DNA from: Saprospira grandis DSM 2844
GTDB lineage: Bacteria > Bacteroidota > Bacteroidia > Chitinophagales > Saprospiraceae
Direction: 5' to 3'
NCBI GenBank assembly: GCA_945888475.1
Contig: CAMDAB010000024.1
Location: 1 to 35,798, forward strand
Length of the DNA stretch: 35,798 nucleotides
Position 1 is the first letter of the stretch. The number at the start of each line of letters is the position of its first letter. Shown here piece by piece: positions 25,243 through 32,924 of this stretch. A program made the translations under genes and the position numbers. The notes below the pieces were generated by a model, which worked only from the letters and a program-made list of their open reading frames with translations, ran no database searches and had not been told where the DNA came from.

Positions 25243-25440
25243 ATGAAAGTACTTTTGTTCATAACGCTACTGCTTACAATTTTTTCCTGTAAAAAAGAAT
25301 CTGGATGTTATGATGCCCAATTGGAACAACAGTTTAGAAACAGTTTTTGCACTTCTGATTGCCCAGGTGTAATTGGTTGCGATGTCAAAACTTATTGCAA
25401 CGAATGTGAGGCGAACAGGCAAGGGATAAGGGTTGATTGA
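25243..25440 (+). CDS. Small Kazal-like lipoprotein
   Basis: The product has 65 residues. Lipobox IFSC with the lipidated Cys at residue 16 (MKVLLFITLLLTIFS-C). The mature part has cysteines at regular spacing ending CPGVIGCDVKTYCNECEANRQGI, close to the Kazal-type pattern 'PVCGCDGKTYxNxCEAxxxGV' seen in Bacteroidota lipoproteins. An extra Cys replaces the residue before Asn, and the first Cys group is shifted. Kazal domains bind serine proteases, and an inhibitor role at the cell surface is an inference. It lies 35 bp after the DUF1573-like gene and directly before the MITE-like element. Confidence 0.7.
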   Translation: MKVLLFITLLLTIFSCKKESGCYDAQLEQQFRNSFCTSDCPGVIGCDVKTYCNECEANRQGIRVD

Positions 25441-25447
25441 TACGGAT

Positions 25448-25635
25448 TTTAACCCAAATCCGTCATTAGAAATTCTATTACAACCCAAAATTGCTTTGAA
25501 ACTAAGCACTTACTCGTTTTTTCGAGCTTGAAATAGGTGTGACTATTCCTTCACCCGAAAAAACTGTGTGAGCCCTTATTTCCTTAGCACTTTTGGCCTT
25601 CATTACGAACTCTAATGACGGAATTGGGTTTAAGC
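25448..25635 (+). mobile_element. Complete MITE-like element (copy 2)
   Basis: About 187 bp bounded by imperfect terminal inverted repeats. Left: TTAACCCAAATCCGTCATTAGA (25449-25470), split here for reading as TTAACCCAAATCC + GTCATTAGA. Right: TCTAATGACGG + AATTGGGTTTAA (25611-25633). The arms match with one mismatch and one indel. Inside is a CTCG-TTTTTT-CGAG hairpin. It has no coding capacity. The same sequence, inverted, fills 1-139. No target duplication was recognised at the flanks. Confidence 0.75.
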
Positions 25636-25649
25636 TTAAAACTCAATTA

Positions 25650-25684
25650 AAAAAGACTGTCTCCTATGTGGAAACAGTCTTTTT
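25650..25684. terminator. Bidirectional terminator between Kazal-like and thioredoxin genes
   Basis: Perfect 11-bp stem AAAAAGACTGT (25650-25660) / ACAGTCTTTTT (25674-25684) with loop CTCCTATGTGGAA. The stem itself supplies a T run in both directions. The thioredoxin-like gene on the minus strand ends at 25706. Confidence 0.9.
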
Positions 25685-25705
25685 AAGTACAAACGCTTTT
25701 GAAGC

Positions 25706-26866
25706 TTACTTTTTCATCTTTTTGATAAGTGCTTCTGTTTCTGAAGCATCATCACCAATTTCATTGGCCATTTTTACGGCTTCTTTAGCATCGGCAAGGG
25801 CTGCTTTTTTATTGCCCAGAACATAATGTAAGTTTGCTCTGGTATCAAGGCTTTGCCAATTCTTATCAAGTTTAATCGATTTATCAATCCATTTCAAGGC
25901 TGCTTTCAACTTGGTTTTGTCCGTTTCGTTTTCGAAATAATACCAGGCAAAAGTATTCAGCATTGCTGCATCCTCACAGTATTTTTCAAAATAAACATTG
26001 GCAAATTTTAACTCGTTATCTGTACCCATATTGAAATTAAGGTCCAGATAAGCAATCATCGATTCGGCATTTGTGCCTAGATTTTTCTTCATATTGAGTT
26101 TCAATTCATCGGCAGCAACTTGATCTTTTTCTTCAGATACTTTGGCTATTTCCTGATTGTAAACCTGGCCGATGAACATTTCAACATATTCTTTGCCAAT
26201 ACTTTTCTCGAATGCTGCTTTGTTTGCCAGCACATGATTAAAGATTTTGGAATCGAGGCTTGCCTGAGTTCTGTAAATCAACATAAAATTGTCCATGCTT
26301 GTCCAATCTTCTTTAGAAATGCTGTTGAAATACAATTCTGCAACATCTTCAGCATCTTCACTTGCATTCAAAAGCGCATTGATATAGCTAGATAGAAATT
26401 CCTGACTTTTTTCACCTGCTTCAAATTTCTTTTTCATGGTATAAACCTGTTTTTCAGGATTCATAGCATCTTCGCCCAATGTCACAAATGTTTCTGAGTC
26501 ACGTCCACCTACTGCTTTATGAATTAATTCACCAGCTGGGTTGAAGAAAAGCAGGGTAGGGTATGCAGCTACTGTATAGGTTTTTGCAAATTTTGGACCC
26601 TCGCCCTTTTCCATATCGAATTTGTAGCAAACGAAATTTTTATTAAAATAAGAACCAACCGAATTTTCGGTAAAAACTTCCTTTGCCATTTTCTTGCAGG
26701 GACCGCACCATTCGGCATAAGCATCTACAAAAATGAATTTATTTTCGGCTTTAGCTTTTTTGACAACTTCATCCCAGCTGCCTTTTTCGAATGAAATACC
26801 CTGCGCAGAGAGTATTGTGGCAGTTAAAAGTAAAAGTGTTGCGCTGAAAAATGATTTGAAATTCAT
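25706..26866 (-). CDS. Periplasmic thioredoxin-fold protein with helical C-terminal domain
   Basis: The product has 386 residues. Signal peptide ends ILSAQ (~1-22). Thioredoxin domain ~25-135: SWDEVVKKAKAENKFIFVDAYAEW then C54-GPC57-KKM, with cis-Pro in VAAYPTLLFF. The WCGPCKK layout is that of thioredoxin/DUF255-type periplasmic reductases. Residues ~140-386 are helical, with TPR-like tail units (AALKWIDKSIKLDKNW, LHYVLGNKKAALADAKEAVKMA). It should reduce or exchange disulfides in envelope proteins, with the TPR part perhaps choosing partners. Divergent from rpsP; a -7 box TAACTTTG reads on the minus strand at 26904-26911. Confidence 0.9.
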   Translation of the reverse strand: MNFKSFFSATLLLLTATILSAQGISFEKGSWDEVVKKAKAENKFIFVDAYAEWCGPCKKMAKEVFTENSVGSYFNKNFVCYKFDMEKGEGPKFAKTYTVAAYPTLLFFNPAGELIHKAVGGRDSETFVTLGEDAMNPEKQVYTMKKKFEAGEKSQEFLSSYINALLNASEDAEDVAELYFNSISKEDWTSMDNFMLIYRTQASLDSKIFNHVLANKAAFEKSIGKEYVEMFIGQVYNQEIAKVSEEKDQVAADELKLNMKKNLGTNAESMIAYLDLNFNMGTDNELKFANVYFEKYCEDAAMLNTFAWYYFENETDKTKLKAALKWIDKSIKLDKNWQSLDTRANLHYVLGNKKAALADAKEAVKMANEIGDDASETEALIKKMKK

Positions 26867-26903
26867 AGTTTAAATTATCTGAGTTAATAAATAAATTGCT
26901 AAG

Positions 26904-26911
26904 CAAAGTTA
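26904..26911 (-). promoter_or_regulatory. -7 box for the thioredoxin-fold gene
   Basis: CAAAGTTA on the plus strand reads TAACTTTG, matching TAnnTTTG, 38 bases upstream of the ATG. Confidence 0.45.
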
Positions 26912-27012
26912 CGACATTGCAATTCAACTAACGTAAAATGTGCCAAAAGTTACATAATTTTATAATTTCTTTAATTTTTTAAAAAAAAGAAGAAAATTCG
27001 AAAATGAATACT

Positions 27013-27020
27013 TATATTTG
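27013..27020 (+). promoter_or_regulatory. -7 box of rpsP (TATATTTG)
   Basis: Exact TAnnTTTG, 72 bases before the rpsP ATG at 27093, in an A/T-rich tract. Confidence 0.6.
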
Positions 27021-27033
27021 CATCCTTAAAAAT

Positions 27034-27062
27034 CCTGCCCCTTGTTGAGCAAGTTACGCAGG
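27034..27062 (+). promoter_or_regulatory. Structured leader hairpin upstream of rpsP
   Basis: Two nested helices: CCTGC (27034-27038) / GCAGG (27058-27062), and CTTG (27041-27044) / CAAG (27050-27053) around loop TTGAG. There is no T tract, so it is not a terminator. It lies within the predicted untranslated leader and could be an S16 feedback site; that is an inference. Confidence 0.4.
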
Positions 27063-27092
27063 GTATGCTATCACATATTAAAATTAAAAAAA

Positions 27093-27569
27093 ATGGCAGT
27101 CAAAATCCGTTTACAACGCAAAGGTCGCAAAAAAGCACCTATTTACCACATTGTAGTTGCCGATGCACGTGCACCACGCGATGGTCGCTACATTGAGCGC
27201 CTTGGTACTTACAATCCACTCACTATTCCTGCAACGATTGAAATCAATGCCGACAAAGCATTCGAATGGTTAATGAATGGTGCACAACCTTCTGACACAG
27301 CGCGCGCAATTCTCAAGTTCAAAGGTATCTATTACAGAAAACATCTTCAGAGAGGTGTTTCTAAAGGTGCTATGACTCAAGAGAAAGCAAACGAACTCTA
27401 TTCTGTTTGGGTTGAAAGCAAAGACAAAAAGGTAGAAGTGCGTAAAGAACAAACTCGTCAATCACTCGAAGACCGTCGTGTAAGAATCTTCGGTACGCCA
27501 AAAGACAGAGCCAAAAAAGTTGAAGAAGCTCCTGTCGTAGAAGATACAACCGACGAATCAGCAGAATAA
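27093..27569 (+). CDS. rpsP: 30S ribosomal protein S16
   Basis: The product has 158 residues from ATG 27093. The S16 fold is unmistakable: [43 protein letters not shown] and the [20 protein letters not shown] helix. It then has a ~75-residue Lys/Glu-rich C-terminal extension ([35 protein letters not shown], acidic end), as is usual in Bacteroidota. S16 helps assemble the 5' domain of the 30S subunit. A longer frame from TTG 27042 was refused because all S16 proteins start M-(A/V)-V-K-I-R. rimM, often the next gene in this phylum, is not here; a strong terminator follows. Confidence 0.97.
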   Translation: MAVKIRLQRKGRKKAPIYHIVVADARAPRDGRYIERLGTYNPLTIPATIEINADKAFEWLMNGAQPSDTARAILKFKGIYYRKHLQRGVSKGAMTQEKANELYSVWVESKDKKVEVRKEQTRQSLEDRRVRIFGTPKDRAKKVEEAPVVEDTTDESAE

Positions 27570-27605
27570 GATTTAACATCTTCTTAAAAGAGGTTAAAAA
27601 CTATA

Positions 27606-27650
27606 CAAACGCCTGACAATTCTTAGAGAATTTCAGGCGTTTGCTTATTT
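27606..27650 (+). terminator. Strong terminator after rpsP
   Basis: Outer stem CAAACGCCTGA (27606-27616) / TCAGGCGTTTG (27633-27643), perfect over 11 bp. Inner stem AATTCT (27618-27623) / AGAATT (27627-27632) with loop TAG and one bulged C. It is followed by CTTATTTTT. The T-rich tail also contains the -7 box (27646-27653) of the next gene. Confidence 0.9.
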
Positions 27651-27653
27651 TTG
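27646..27653 (+). promoter_or_regulatory. -7 box of the cytochrome c peroxidase gene (TATTTTTG)
   Basis: Matches TAnnTTTG, 19 bases before the ATG at 27673. It overlaps the end of the rpsP terminator. Confidence 0.5.
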
Positions 27654-27672
27654 CAGTATCAATTCAAAGTTT

Positions 27673-28662
27673 ATGAGACTCTACTCGGCTGCCGTTTTCT
27701 GTATTGCCCTTGTATTTGCATTTGGAAATTTGCAAAACGAGTTACCAGTGCTTTACAGCGGACCAACAACAGCAGAGGAATTGGGTAAAATCCTTTTCCA
27801 GGATTCAATACTTTCCGAAGACTACAGTATCAGCTGTGCTTCCTGTCATAAACCCCAGTTCGCTTTTTCCGATACTGTTGCTTTGAGCCCAGGCGTGAGA
27901 GGGCAGAAAGGAACAAGGAATACGCCTACGGCGATGAATGTGCTGAGTCGCCCCTTTTTGTTTTGGGACGGACGTGCTGCTTCGCTCGAGGAACAGGCAT
28001 TGATACCCATTGAAAATCCATTGGAAATGAATCTTCCGGCAGATTCTGCTGTGGCTCGCCTTGCAAGAAATCCCTTTTACCTGCAAGCATTTAACAGGAT
28101 TTATGGTGCTGCACCCACAAAGGCACTGCTTGCTGATGCGCTTGCTGCTTTTGAAAGAACATTGGAAACAGGTTCCGATCACGACCGCTTCATGAATGGC
28201 GATTCAACGGCAATCTCTGCTGCTGCTATACGCGGGCTTGAGATTTTTAATGTTAAAGGTAAATGTTTCGAATGCCATTTTGGTCCCGATTTGACAGGTG
28301 ATGAATTTCGAAGCATCGGTCTTTTCGATAATGTAAACGATAAGGATAAAGGCCGTTATGATATCAGTAAGGACAGTCTAGATTTTGGAAAATTTAAGGT
28401 TCCTTCGCTGCGTAACGTGGCTGTGACAGGCCCATACATGCACGATGGCAGCTTTAAAACACTTCGTGAGGTAATAGCGTATTATAATGAACCTCAAAAA
28501 CTTAGACCTCATGGACTCAATCGCGATAATTTGCTTGCTGCGCCTCTTGGACTAAGCGAAACAGAAATGGACGATTTGGAGGCTTTTCTTCATAGTCTCA
28601 CAGCTCCTCAGTTCAAGCATATTTTAGAGTTGAAGAGGAAAGAATTGAAGAGGAAAGATTAG
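27673..28662 (+). CDS. Di-haem cytochrome c peroxidase (MauG/CcpA family)
   Basis: The product has 329 residues. Signal segment ~1-20 (MRLYSAAVFCIALVFAFGNL). Two c-type haem sites: C55-ASC58-H59 and C198-FEC201-H202. Family stretches include ELGKILFQDSILSEDYSISCASCH, GVRGQKGTRNTPTAMNV, FLFWDGRAASLEEQAL and KVPSLRNVAVTGPYMHDGSFKTL, whose Met is the expected axial ligand. It reduces hydrogen peroxide in the periplasm with electrons from a small cytochrome or quinol pathway. The last ten residues (LKRKELKRKD) are encoded by heptamer-type repeats (TTGAAG/AGGAAAG) and look like a repeat-derived extension. Confidence 0.93.
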   Translation: MRLYSAAVFCIALVFAFGNLQNELPVLYSGPTTAEELGKILFQDSILSEDYSISCASCHKPQFAFSDTVALSPGVRGQKGTRNTPTAMNVLSRPFLFWDGRAASLEEQALIPIENPLEMNLPADSAVARLARNPFYLQAFNRIYGAAPTKALLADALAAFERTLETGSDHDRFMNGDSTAISAAAIRGLEIFNVKGKCFECHFGPDLTGDEFRSIGLFDNVNDKDKGRYDISKDSLDFGKFKVPSLRNVAVTGPYMHDGSFKTLREVIAYYNEPQKLRPHGLNRDNLLAAPLGLSETEMDDLEAFLHSLTAPQFKHILELKRKELKRKD

Positions 28663-28671
28663 TAGAATTTG

Positions 28672-28690
28672 TCTCGTTCTACAAACGAGA
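28672..28690. repeat. TCTCGT-N7-ACGAGA hairpin, copy 2
   Basis: Arms 28672-28677 and 28685-28690, loop TCTACAA. It sits ten bases after the cytochrome c peroxidase stop and has no T tract. Confidence 0.7.
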
Positions 28691-28708
28691 TGAAAATGAG
28701 ATAATTTG

Positions 28709-28727
28709 TCTCGTCCAGCAGACGAGA
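28709..28727. repeat. TCTCGT-N7-ACGAGA hairpin, copy 3
   Basis: Arms 28709-28714 and 28722-28727, loop CCAGCAG. It is 37 bp from copy 2, in the same layout. Confidence 0.7.
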
Positions 28728-29004
28728 TTCCAAAGGGCTTTAGCCTTAGTGAAAAACCAAAGCAAAGGAGCGCGGTATTTAATGCCGCTGAATATGGGTA
28801 AAATTTTACCACAGAGCGCACAAAGTTTTACACAGAGCACCACAAAGTCTCATTAGCAAATTAAATCCGTCAAAATCATTATTAAGGTAGTTAACTTCAA
28901 TCTTCCAATTTCTACCTGGACCCGACTACTTTTTCAATAAATTATCCTATAAGCACGGATATTACAATTCCTTTCCTATTTTTGTTTAACTCTAGACTTG
29001 TTCA

Positions 29005-30852
29005 ATGAAAATAGAAAAATATACAATTCCTGTTTTCCTCTTCTGTTCAGCTTTGCTGACCACTTTATGGAATTATCAGTTCGGGCAGATGGACCAGGTT
29101 GAGCATCTGCCCATTATCTTTAGAGCTGAAAATTCGGAATATTTAAAAAATGACAGTTTTTTGAATGCTTTTTCACAAAATTACGATCCAAGGTTTTATT
29201 ATACGCAACTGATACTTCTGCTCAAAACAGTAATTCCACTGCCCTTACTTTTTTTTCTACTTACTTTTGTTGTAAACTATCTAGTTGCATTTTCTACTTT
29301 CTGCATTGCCCGACAACTGTTTTCCGATGAAAAATGGTCAGGAATTTTGGCTGTTATCCTTGTTTTGACCGTACCCACAGTTGAATTGGGTTCAGTAGCA
29401 GAAATTCATACCGACTATTTAACACCTAATTCGCTGGCCTTTTCACTTATTTTGCTGTCGCTAAGTTTTATACTGCGTAAAGCATGGTTTTACGCGGGTT
29501 TGACATTAGGGTTTGCATCACTTATTCATCCGCTTGCAGGTCCTGAGACTGGGCTCATTTTCTTTTTCTGTGCAGCTTTTGAGCAAATTTATTCGAACAG
29601 ATTTCAGCTAAAGAAATACACCTATTTTCTCTTAGGACTGACGGTTTTTATACTTTTTGCATCTTTGAGTTTAATGCCCTTTTTTATAAATCAAACGGAA
29701 GGACTCGATGCAAAAACCTTCATAGAGATTTATGCACAATTCAGGGTGCCGCACCATATTTTACCTTCAGTTTTTATGCACCCGGCCGAGCGAAATCTTG
29801 CATTTAAACTATTGTCTTTGTTACTAATACTCTGGTTTATTTTTACATACACATTCAAAAAAGAAAGCTATTTTCAACTGAGTTTATTGGGCTACATAAT
29901 TGTATTAATTCTACTGGCTATTGCGGGTTATGTCTTTGTGGAGCTTTATCCTGTAAAATTAGTTGTGATTGCCCAGACCTTCAGGCTACTATATATTCTA
30001 AAGTTTTTCTTGCTTGTACTATTAGGCGGTCTTATTGGATTTTATTTTCAACGAGGAACCCAGTTAGAGAAAATTTATGCTTTTTCTGCACTTATCAGCA
30101 GCTTTGCACTCACTAATTTACTTTGGATTTTTGGGCTTTACTTGTTTAGTAAATTGATTCGCAGAAGATTAAATTTGCATCAGTCTTTTTTAATTTTTGA
30201 AATTTCATTGCTGTTGGCATTGGGTGTTTATGGATTTTATCAATCTTGGCAGCATACTGCGCAGTCTGCCGAGGTTTATTTATGGGTATTTATGCTTGCT
30301 TTGCCTGTACTTGCTTTGTTAAATCTGTCAAAGATTCAACTTATTATTTTGCCATTGTGTACAAGTTTATTTCTGCTTTTTTGGATTTCAAACCCAAGAC
30401 CTGAAAAACATAGTCCATTGCAAAGAGCAGTCAGTCGCCAATATAGTTTAAGGGATTTACCCGCATCGCAACTCGAATTAGCTGCAAAAATCAAGGAATT
30501 AACCCCTACTGATGCCATACTCACTGTCCCCCCAATGTTTGGTGAACTGCGTTATCTGGCAAACAGGGCATTGCTAGTTAGCTTTAAAACCTTGCCCTTT
30601 GGAGGAAAAGAGATGATTGATTGGAAAACTTCTGTATTCGATTGTTATGGTTGGACCGATTTGAAAGGATTTAACGCCGTGCTGTATGGTTTTGAACCTA
30701 ATTATAAAATCATTGACAAGGAAAGGCTGAAAATGCTGCATCAAAAGTACAATACCAATTATGCTGTTCTTTTTCGCGAAACAGAAACAGTTTTTCCAGT
30801 GCTCTTTGAGAATGCCAATTATAAGCTGGTGTACATTGGTCAGGTTAAATAA
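29005..30852 (+). CDS. Polytopic membrane protein, GT-C-like, with DUF6798-like C-terminal domain
   Basis: The product has 615 residues. About a dozen hydrophobic segments lie between residues 7 and ~470 (for example FLFCSALLTTLW, LPLLFFLLTFVVNYLVAF, SGILAVILVLTVP, LSLLLILWFIFTY and LLVLLGGLIGFY). The loop after the first helices carries HTDYLTPNSLAF. The C-terminal ~130 residues are soluble: ELTPTDAILTVPPMFGELRYLANRALLVSFKTLPF and NTNYAVLFRE recall the DUF6798 domain and the periplasmic end of GT-C glycosyltransferases. A sugar-lipid transferase is possible, but no Asp-Glu donor motif is certain. It ends in a bidirectional terminator shared with the GldM-like gene. Confidence 0.7.
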   Translation: MKIEKYTIPVFLFCSALLTTLWNYQFGQMDQVEHLPIIFRAENSEYLKNDSFLNAFSQNYDPRFYYTQLILLLKTVIPLPLLFFLLTFVVNYLVAFSTFCIARQLFSDEKWSGILAVILVLTVPTVELGSVAEIHTDYLTPNSLAFSLILLSLSFILRKAWFYAGLTLGFASLIHPLAGPETGLIFFFCAAFEQIYSNRFQLKKYTYFLLGLTVFILFASLSLMPFFINQTEGLDAKTFIEIYAQFRVPHHILPSVFMHPAERNLAFKLLSLLLILWFIFTYTFKKESYFQLSLLGYIIVLILLAIAGYVFVELYPVKLVVIAQTFRLLYILKFFLLVLLGGLIGFYFQRGTQLEKIYAFSALISSFALTNLLWIFGLYLFSKLIRRRLNLHQSFLIFEISLLLALGVYGFYQSWQHTAQSAEVYLWVFMLALPVLALLNLSKIQLIILPLCTSLFLLFWISNPRPEKHSPLQRAVSRQYSLRDLPASQLELAAKIKELTPTDAILTVPPMFGELRYLANRALLVSFKTLPFGGKEMIDWKTSVFDCYGWTDLKGFNAVLYGFEPNYKIIDKERLKMLHQKYNTNYAVLFRETETVFPVLFENANYKLVYIGQVK

Positions 30853-30853
30853 A

Positions 30854-30875
30854 AAAAGAGGCCGAAGCCTCTTTT
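30854..30875. terminator. Bidirectional terminator
   Basis: Perfect 9-bp stem AAAAGAGGC (30854-30862) / GCCTCTTTT (30867-30875), loop CGAA. The T run is longer on the minus strand, so it serves the GldM-C-like gene best. Confidence 0.88.
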
Positions 30876-30895
30876 GAAATATAGTTTTAAACTGT

Positions 30896-31555
30896 TTATT
30901 GGATAGTTACTGTGATTCGATTGATGCTTCGGTTTGTTAAATCACCCTCGCAGCGTGCTTCAATATCATAAAAATGAATCTTGTCGCCAGGTTTTACAGA
31001 CTTTATCAGTTTAATCACATTTACGTTAAAATCGGCACCTTGATTTTGCAATGGAGGAGTTGAATTATGCTTAGCACCTTTGTCGACGATTACTTTAAAT
31101 TTTTGAATACTACATATAGGCACGGTTGAATTTGCATTAGAAATATGTGCGATTATATTTTTTTCTAAATTTAATTCTCCTACACTTATACTCCCATCTG
31201 ATTTTTTGCAATTACCGAGAACCGCAGTAGGGTCAGCCGCTCTTTTTGTAGCGTATTTAAGTGTTTTTATGATTTCTCCTGTTTTTTTATTTTTAAATTC
31301 TAAGGTACAGACCTCTTTACTAAGGTTGCTTAGTTTTACAATATAATCTCCAGCTTCCTCTTTAATCGTCCCTTCGGCACCAGAAATTGAACTTTGAATT
31401 TCGCTCTTATCGATTGACGTAAAATCATTTTTGATAAGATTGTCAATGCCAAAAAGGAGATAATCATAATTTGTATTAGGTATGTGTCTGGCCTTTTGAG
31501 CAAAAAGTCCAATTCCTATGAAATTTGATAGCAATAAACAGATAATCGTTTTCAT
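30896..31555 (-). CDS. Secreted GldM/PorM C-terminal-domain-like protein
   Basis: The product has 219 residues. Signal peptide MKTIICLLLSNFIGIGLFAQ. The second half matches the last domain of GldM/PorM: GSISVGELNLEKNIIAHISN, CSIQKFKVIVDKG, GADFNVNVIKLIKSVKPGDKIHFYDIEARCEGDLTNRSINRITVTIQ; the 'LKxGDKVxFxDIxAxG-DGxxRxIxxIxxxIQ' ending is the signature. GldM itself is a ~510-residue inner-membrane-anchored T9SS motor part; this protein keeps only the periplasmic end and is freely secreted. It follows the GldN-like gene by 44 bp, so a two-gene operon is likely. It may be a T9SS accessory or a decoy-like paralog; which is unknown. Confidence 0.72.
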   Translation of the reverse strand: MKTIICLLLSNFIGIGLFAQKARHIPNTNYDYLLFGIDNLIKNDFTSIDKSEIQSSISGAEGTIKEEAGDYIVKLSNLSKEVCTLEFKNKKTGEIIKTLKYATKRAADPTAVLGNCKKSDGSISVGELNLEKNIIAHISNANSTVPICSIQKFKVIVDKGAKHNSTPPLQNQGADFNVNVIKLIKSVKPGDKIHFYDIEARCEGDLTNRSINRITVTIQ

Positions 31556-31599
31556 AATTTTATTTATTGTAATTTTATGATTAAAAATATGCCTAATAA

Positions 31600-32766
31600 T
31601 TATTGATTAGTTATATCGTTCGGTCTAATGACCTTCCCCTTGCAGACTTTTTTGTAAAAAGCTGGTGAGCATGCTCTTAATATGCCTTCGTTGTCGAAAT
31701 AATCAACTATTGGTGCAAAAGCTAAGGTTGTTGCTTTTAGTTTTTGTTCTTTCCCGTCCCAATACCAATTCATTTCGAATCGAATACCTCGAATATGCTC
31801 TGCTTTAATACTGCTCTTTACTACTTCAAGTTTTTCTTCTAATGTTACAGGATCTACTATTGTGATGCTATCAATTCGTTCTCCAAAATTTTTTTTGCTT
31901 TCATCAGTGATTTCTGAAGTATTTTCCAGTCCAATCTGACCAAAATAAATTTCATGTTTTGATGGAGATTTTCTAACTGCACTCAATATTTTTATCCCTG
32001 CATCATTAGGCTTTTCTAATGATTTTAGGGTTTTTGCTTTTGATAAATCAACAGAAATCAAGGTATTTTTAGCGTAATTGATATTACTTCCGCTGTAATC
32101 TAAAGTTTTATCAAAGTTATCAACAGGAAGCCAAACTGCTTCACCAGAGGAGATAAAAATACCTGTTAGGTCATAATAATCTACTATCGGAGCAATAGAA
32201 AGACAAACTGCGTTGAAACTTGCGCTTTTGTTATCGAAATAAACCAATAACTTTAATTTTACTACTGAACGAACACTATTATAAAATAGATCTGTCACAA
32301 CTGTTGTATCCTTTTCTGAATAAGTGTCAGGATCAATCAAAGTAATTGTTTCAGTGTTCAATCCAAGCTTTTTCTTATCATCAGCGCTCATTTTTTTCTG
32401 TAATTCAGCATCAAAATAGGCTAGTGTTTTAGGTGATCTTGCAGCGCGTGCGAAGTAAACGGCAATATTATTAAAAATTTCCATTTCTTTTAGTGTTGTC
32501 GAGCCAAAGCCAATAGTACCCATTTGGGTCAAAAAATCCATATTGTTATAAGAAGTAATCCATGCAGCTCTTTCATATGGACTATGATACTTGTTATAAG
32601 CAGAATCGTTTAAATTGTTTGTATGTAAATCAAAAGGTATTGTCACATCATATTCAGCAACCCAGCTGATGTCTTTATTGTTAAGCAGCGATTCTTTTGT
32701 GACATTTTTTTGGGCATGCAAGATGTTTAAAAAAAGTAAGGGTAGGAAAAAAAGTAATTTTTTCAT
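31600..32766 (-). CDS. Secreted protein with two GldN/PorN-like repeats
   Basis: The product has 388 residues. Signal peptide MKKLLFFLPLLFLNILHAQ. The core GldN pattern (D-P-x-T-Y/L-x-E-K, then ~20 residues, ϕ-K-x-x-W/ϕ-Y-F-D-K/N-K-x-x-x-ϕ-x-A-x-x-L-x-I-A-P-I-V) occurs twice: ~145-215 (DPDTYSEKDTTVV, KLLVYFDNKSASFNAVCLSIAPIVDYYD) and ~300-375 (DPVTLEEKLEVV, EMNWYWDGKEQKLKATTLAFAPIVDYFD). Ordinary GldN/PorN has one such unit and forms rings with GldK. The N-terminal ~140 residues (YERAAWITSYNNMDFLTQMG) also echo the opening of GldN ('R.vWR.IDLREKMN..L'). It is upstream of the GldM-C-like gene. Function is inferred only from this resemblance. Confidence 0.65.
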   Translation of the reverse strand: MKKLLFFLPLLFLNILHAQKNVTKESLLNNKDISWVAEYDVTIPFDLHTNNLNDSAYNKYHSPYERAAWITSYNNMDFLTQMGTIGFGSTTLKEMEIFNNIAVYFARAARSPKTLAYFDAELQKKMSADDKKKLGLNTETITLIDPDTYSEKDTTVVTDLFYNSVRSVVKLKLLVYFDNKSASFNAVCLSIAPIVDYYDLTGIFISSGEAVWLPVDNFDKTLDYSGSNINYAKNTLISVDLSKAKTLKSLEKPNDAGIKILSAVRKSPSKHEIYFGQIGLENTSEITDESKKNFGERIDSITIVDPVTLEEKLEVVKSSIKAEHIRGIRFEMNWYWDGKEQKLKATTLAFAPIVDYFDNEGILRACSPAFYKKVCKGKVIRPNDITNQ

Positions 32767-32872
32767 TAGATTAGTTTTTTAAGAATTAAAATATGGATTA
32801 TATATTAGATAATAATGGAAAAAATAAAAAAGGTTACAGTTTTTTAAAAAATATTTTCAGTAAATGACAAAA

Positions 32873-32895
32873 AAAAGAGGCGCGAGGCCTCTTTT
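32873..32895 (-). terminator. Terminator of folE (minus strand)
   Basis: Stem AAAAGAGGC (32873-32881) / GCCTCTTTT (32887-32895), loop GCGAG. On the minus strand it is followed by eight T, 30 bases after the folE stop. The stem is nearly identical to that at 30854. Confidence 0.88.
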
Positions 32896-32924
32896 AAAAA
32901 TATAATTTCGTTTCAAATCATCAA

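Larger units (their letters stand above)
28663..29004. repeat. Repeat-bearing gap of 342 bp
   Basis: No gene was seen. It holds two TCTCGT-N7-ACGAGA hairpins (28672-28690 and 28709-28727), an AAGGGCT-TT-AGCCTT-type hairpin (~28734-28748), and a pair of ACAGAG-rich direct repeats (~28812-28850, each ending CACAAAGTYT). A possible -7 box CCTATTTTTG (28975-28984) lies ~20 bases before the ATG at 29005. Confidence 0.65.

Noticed and set aside
27042..27092. 17-codon N-terminal extension of S16 from a TTG
   Set aside because: S16 proteins start M-(A/V)-V-K-I-R; the stretch is part of a folded leader.
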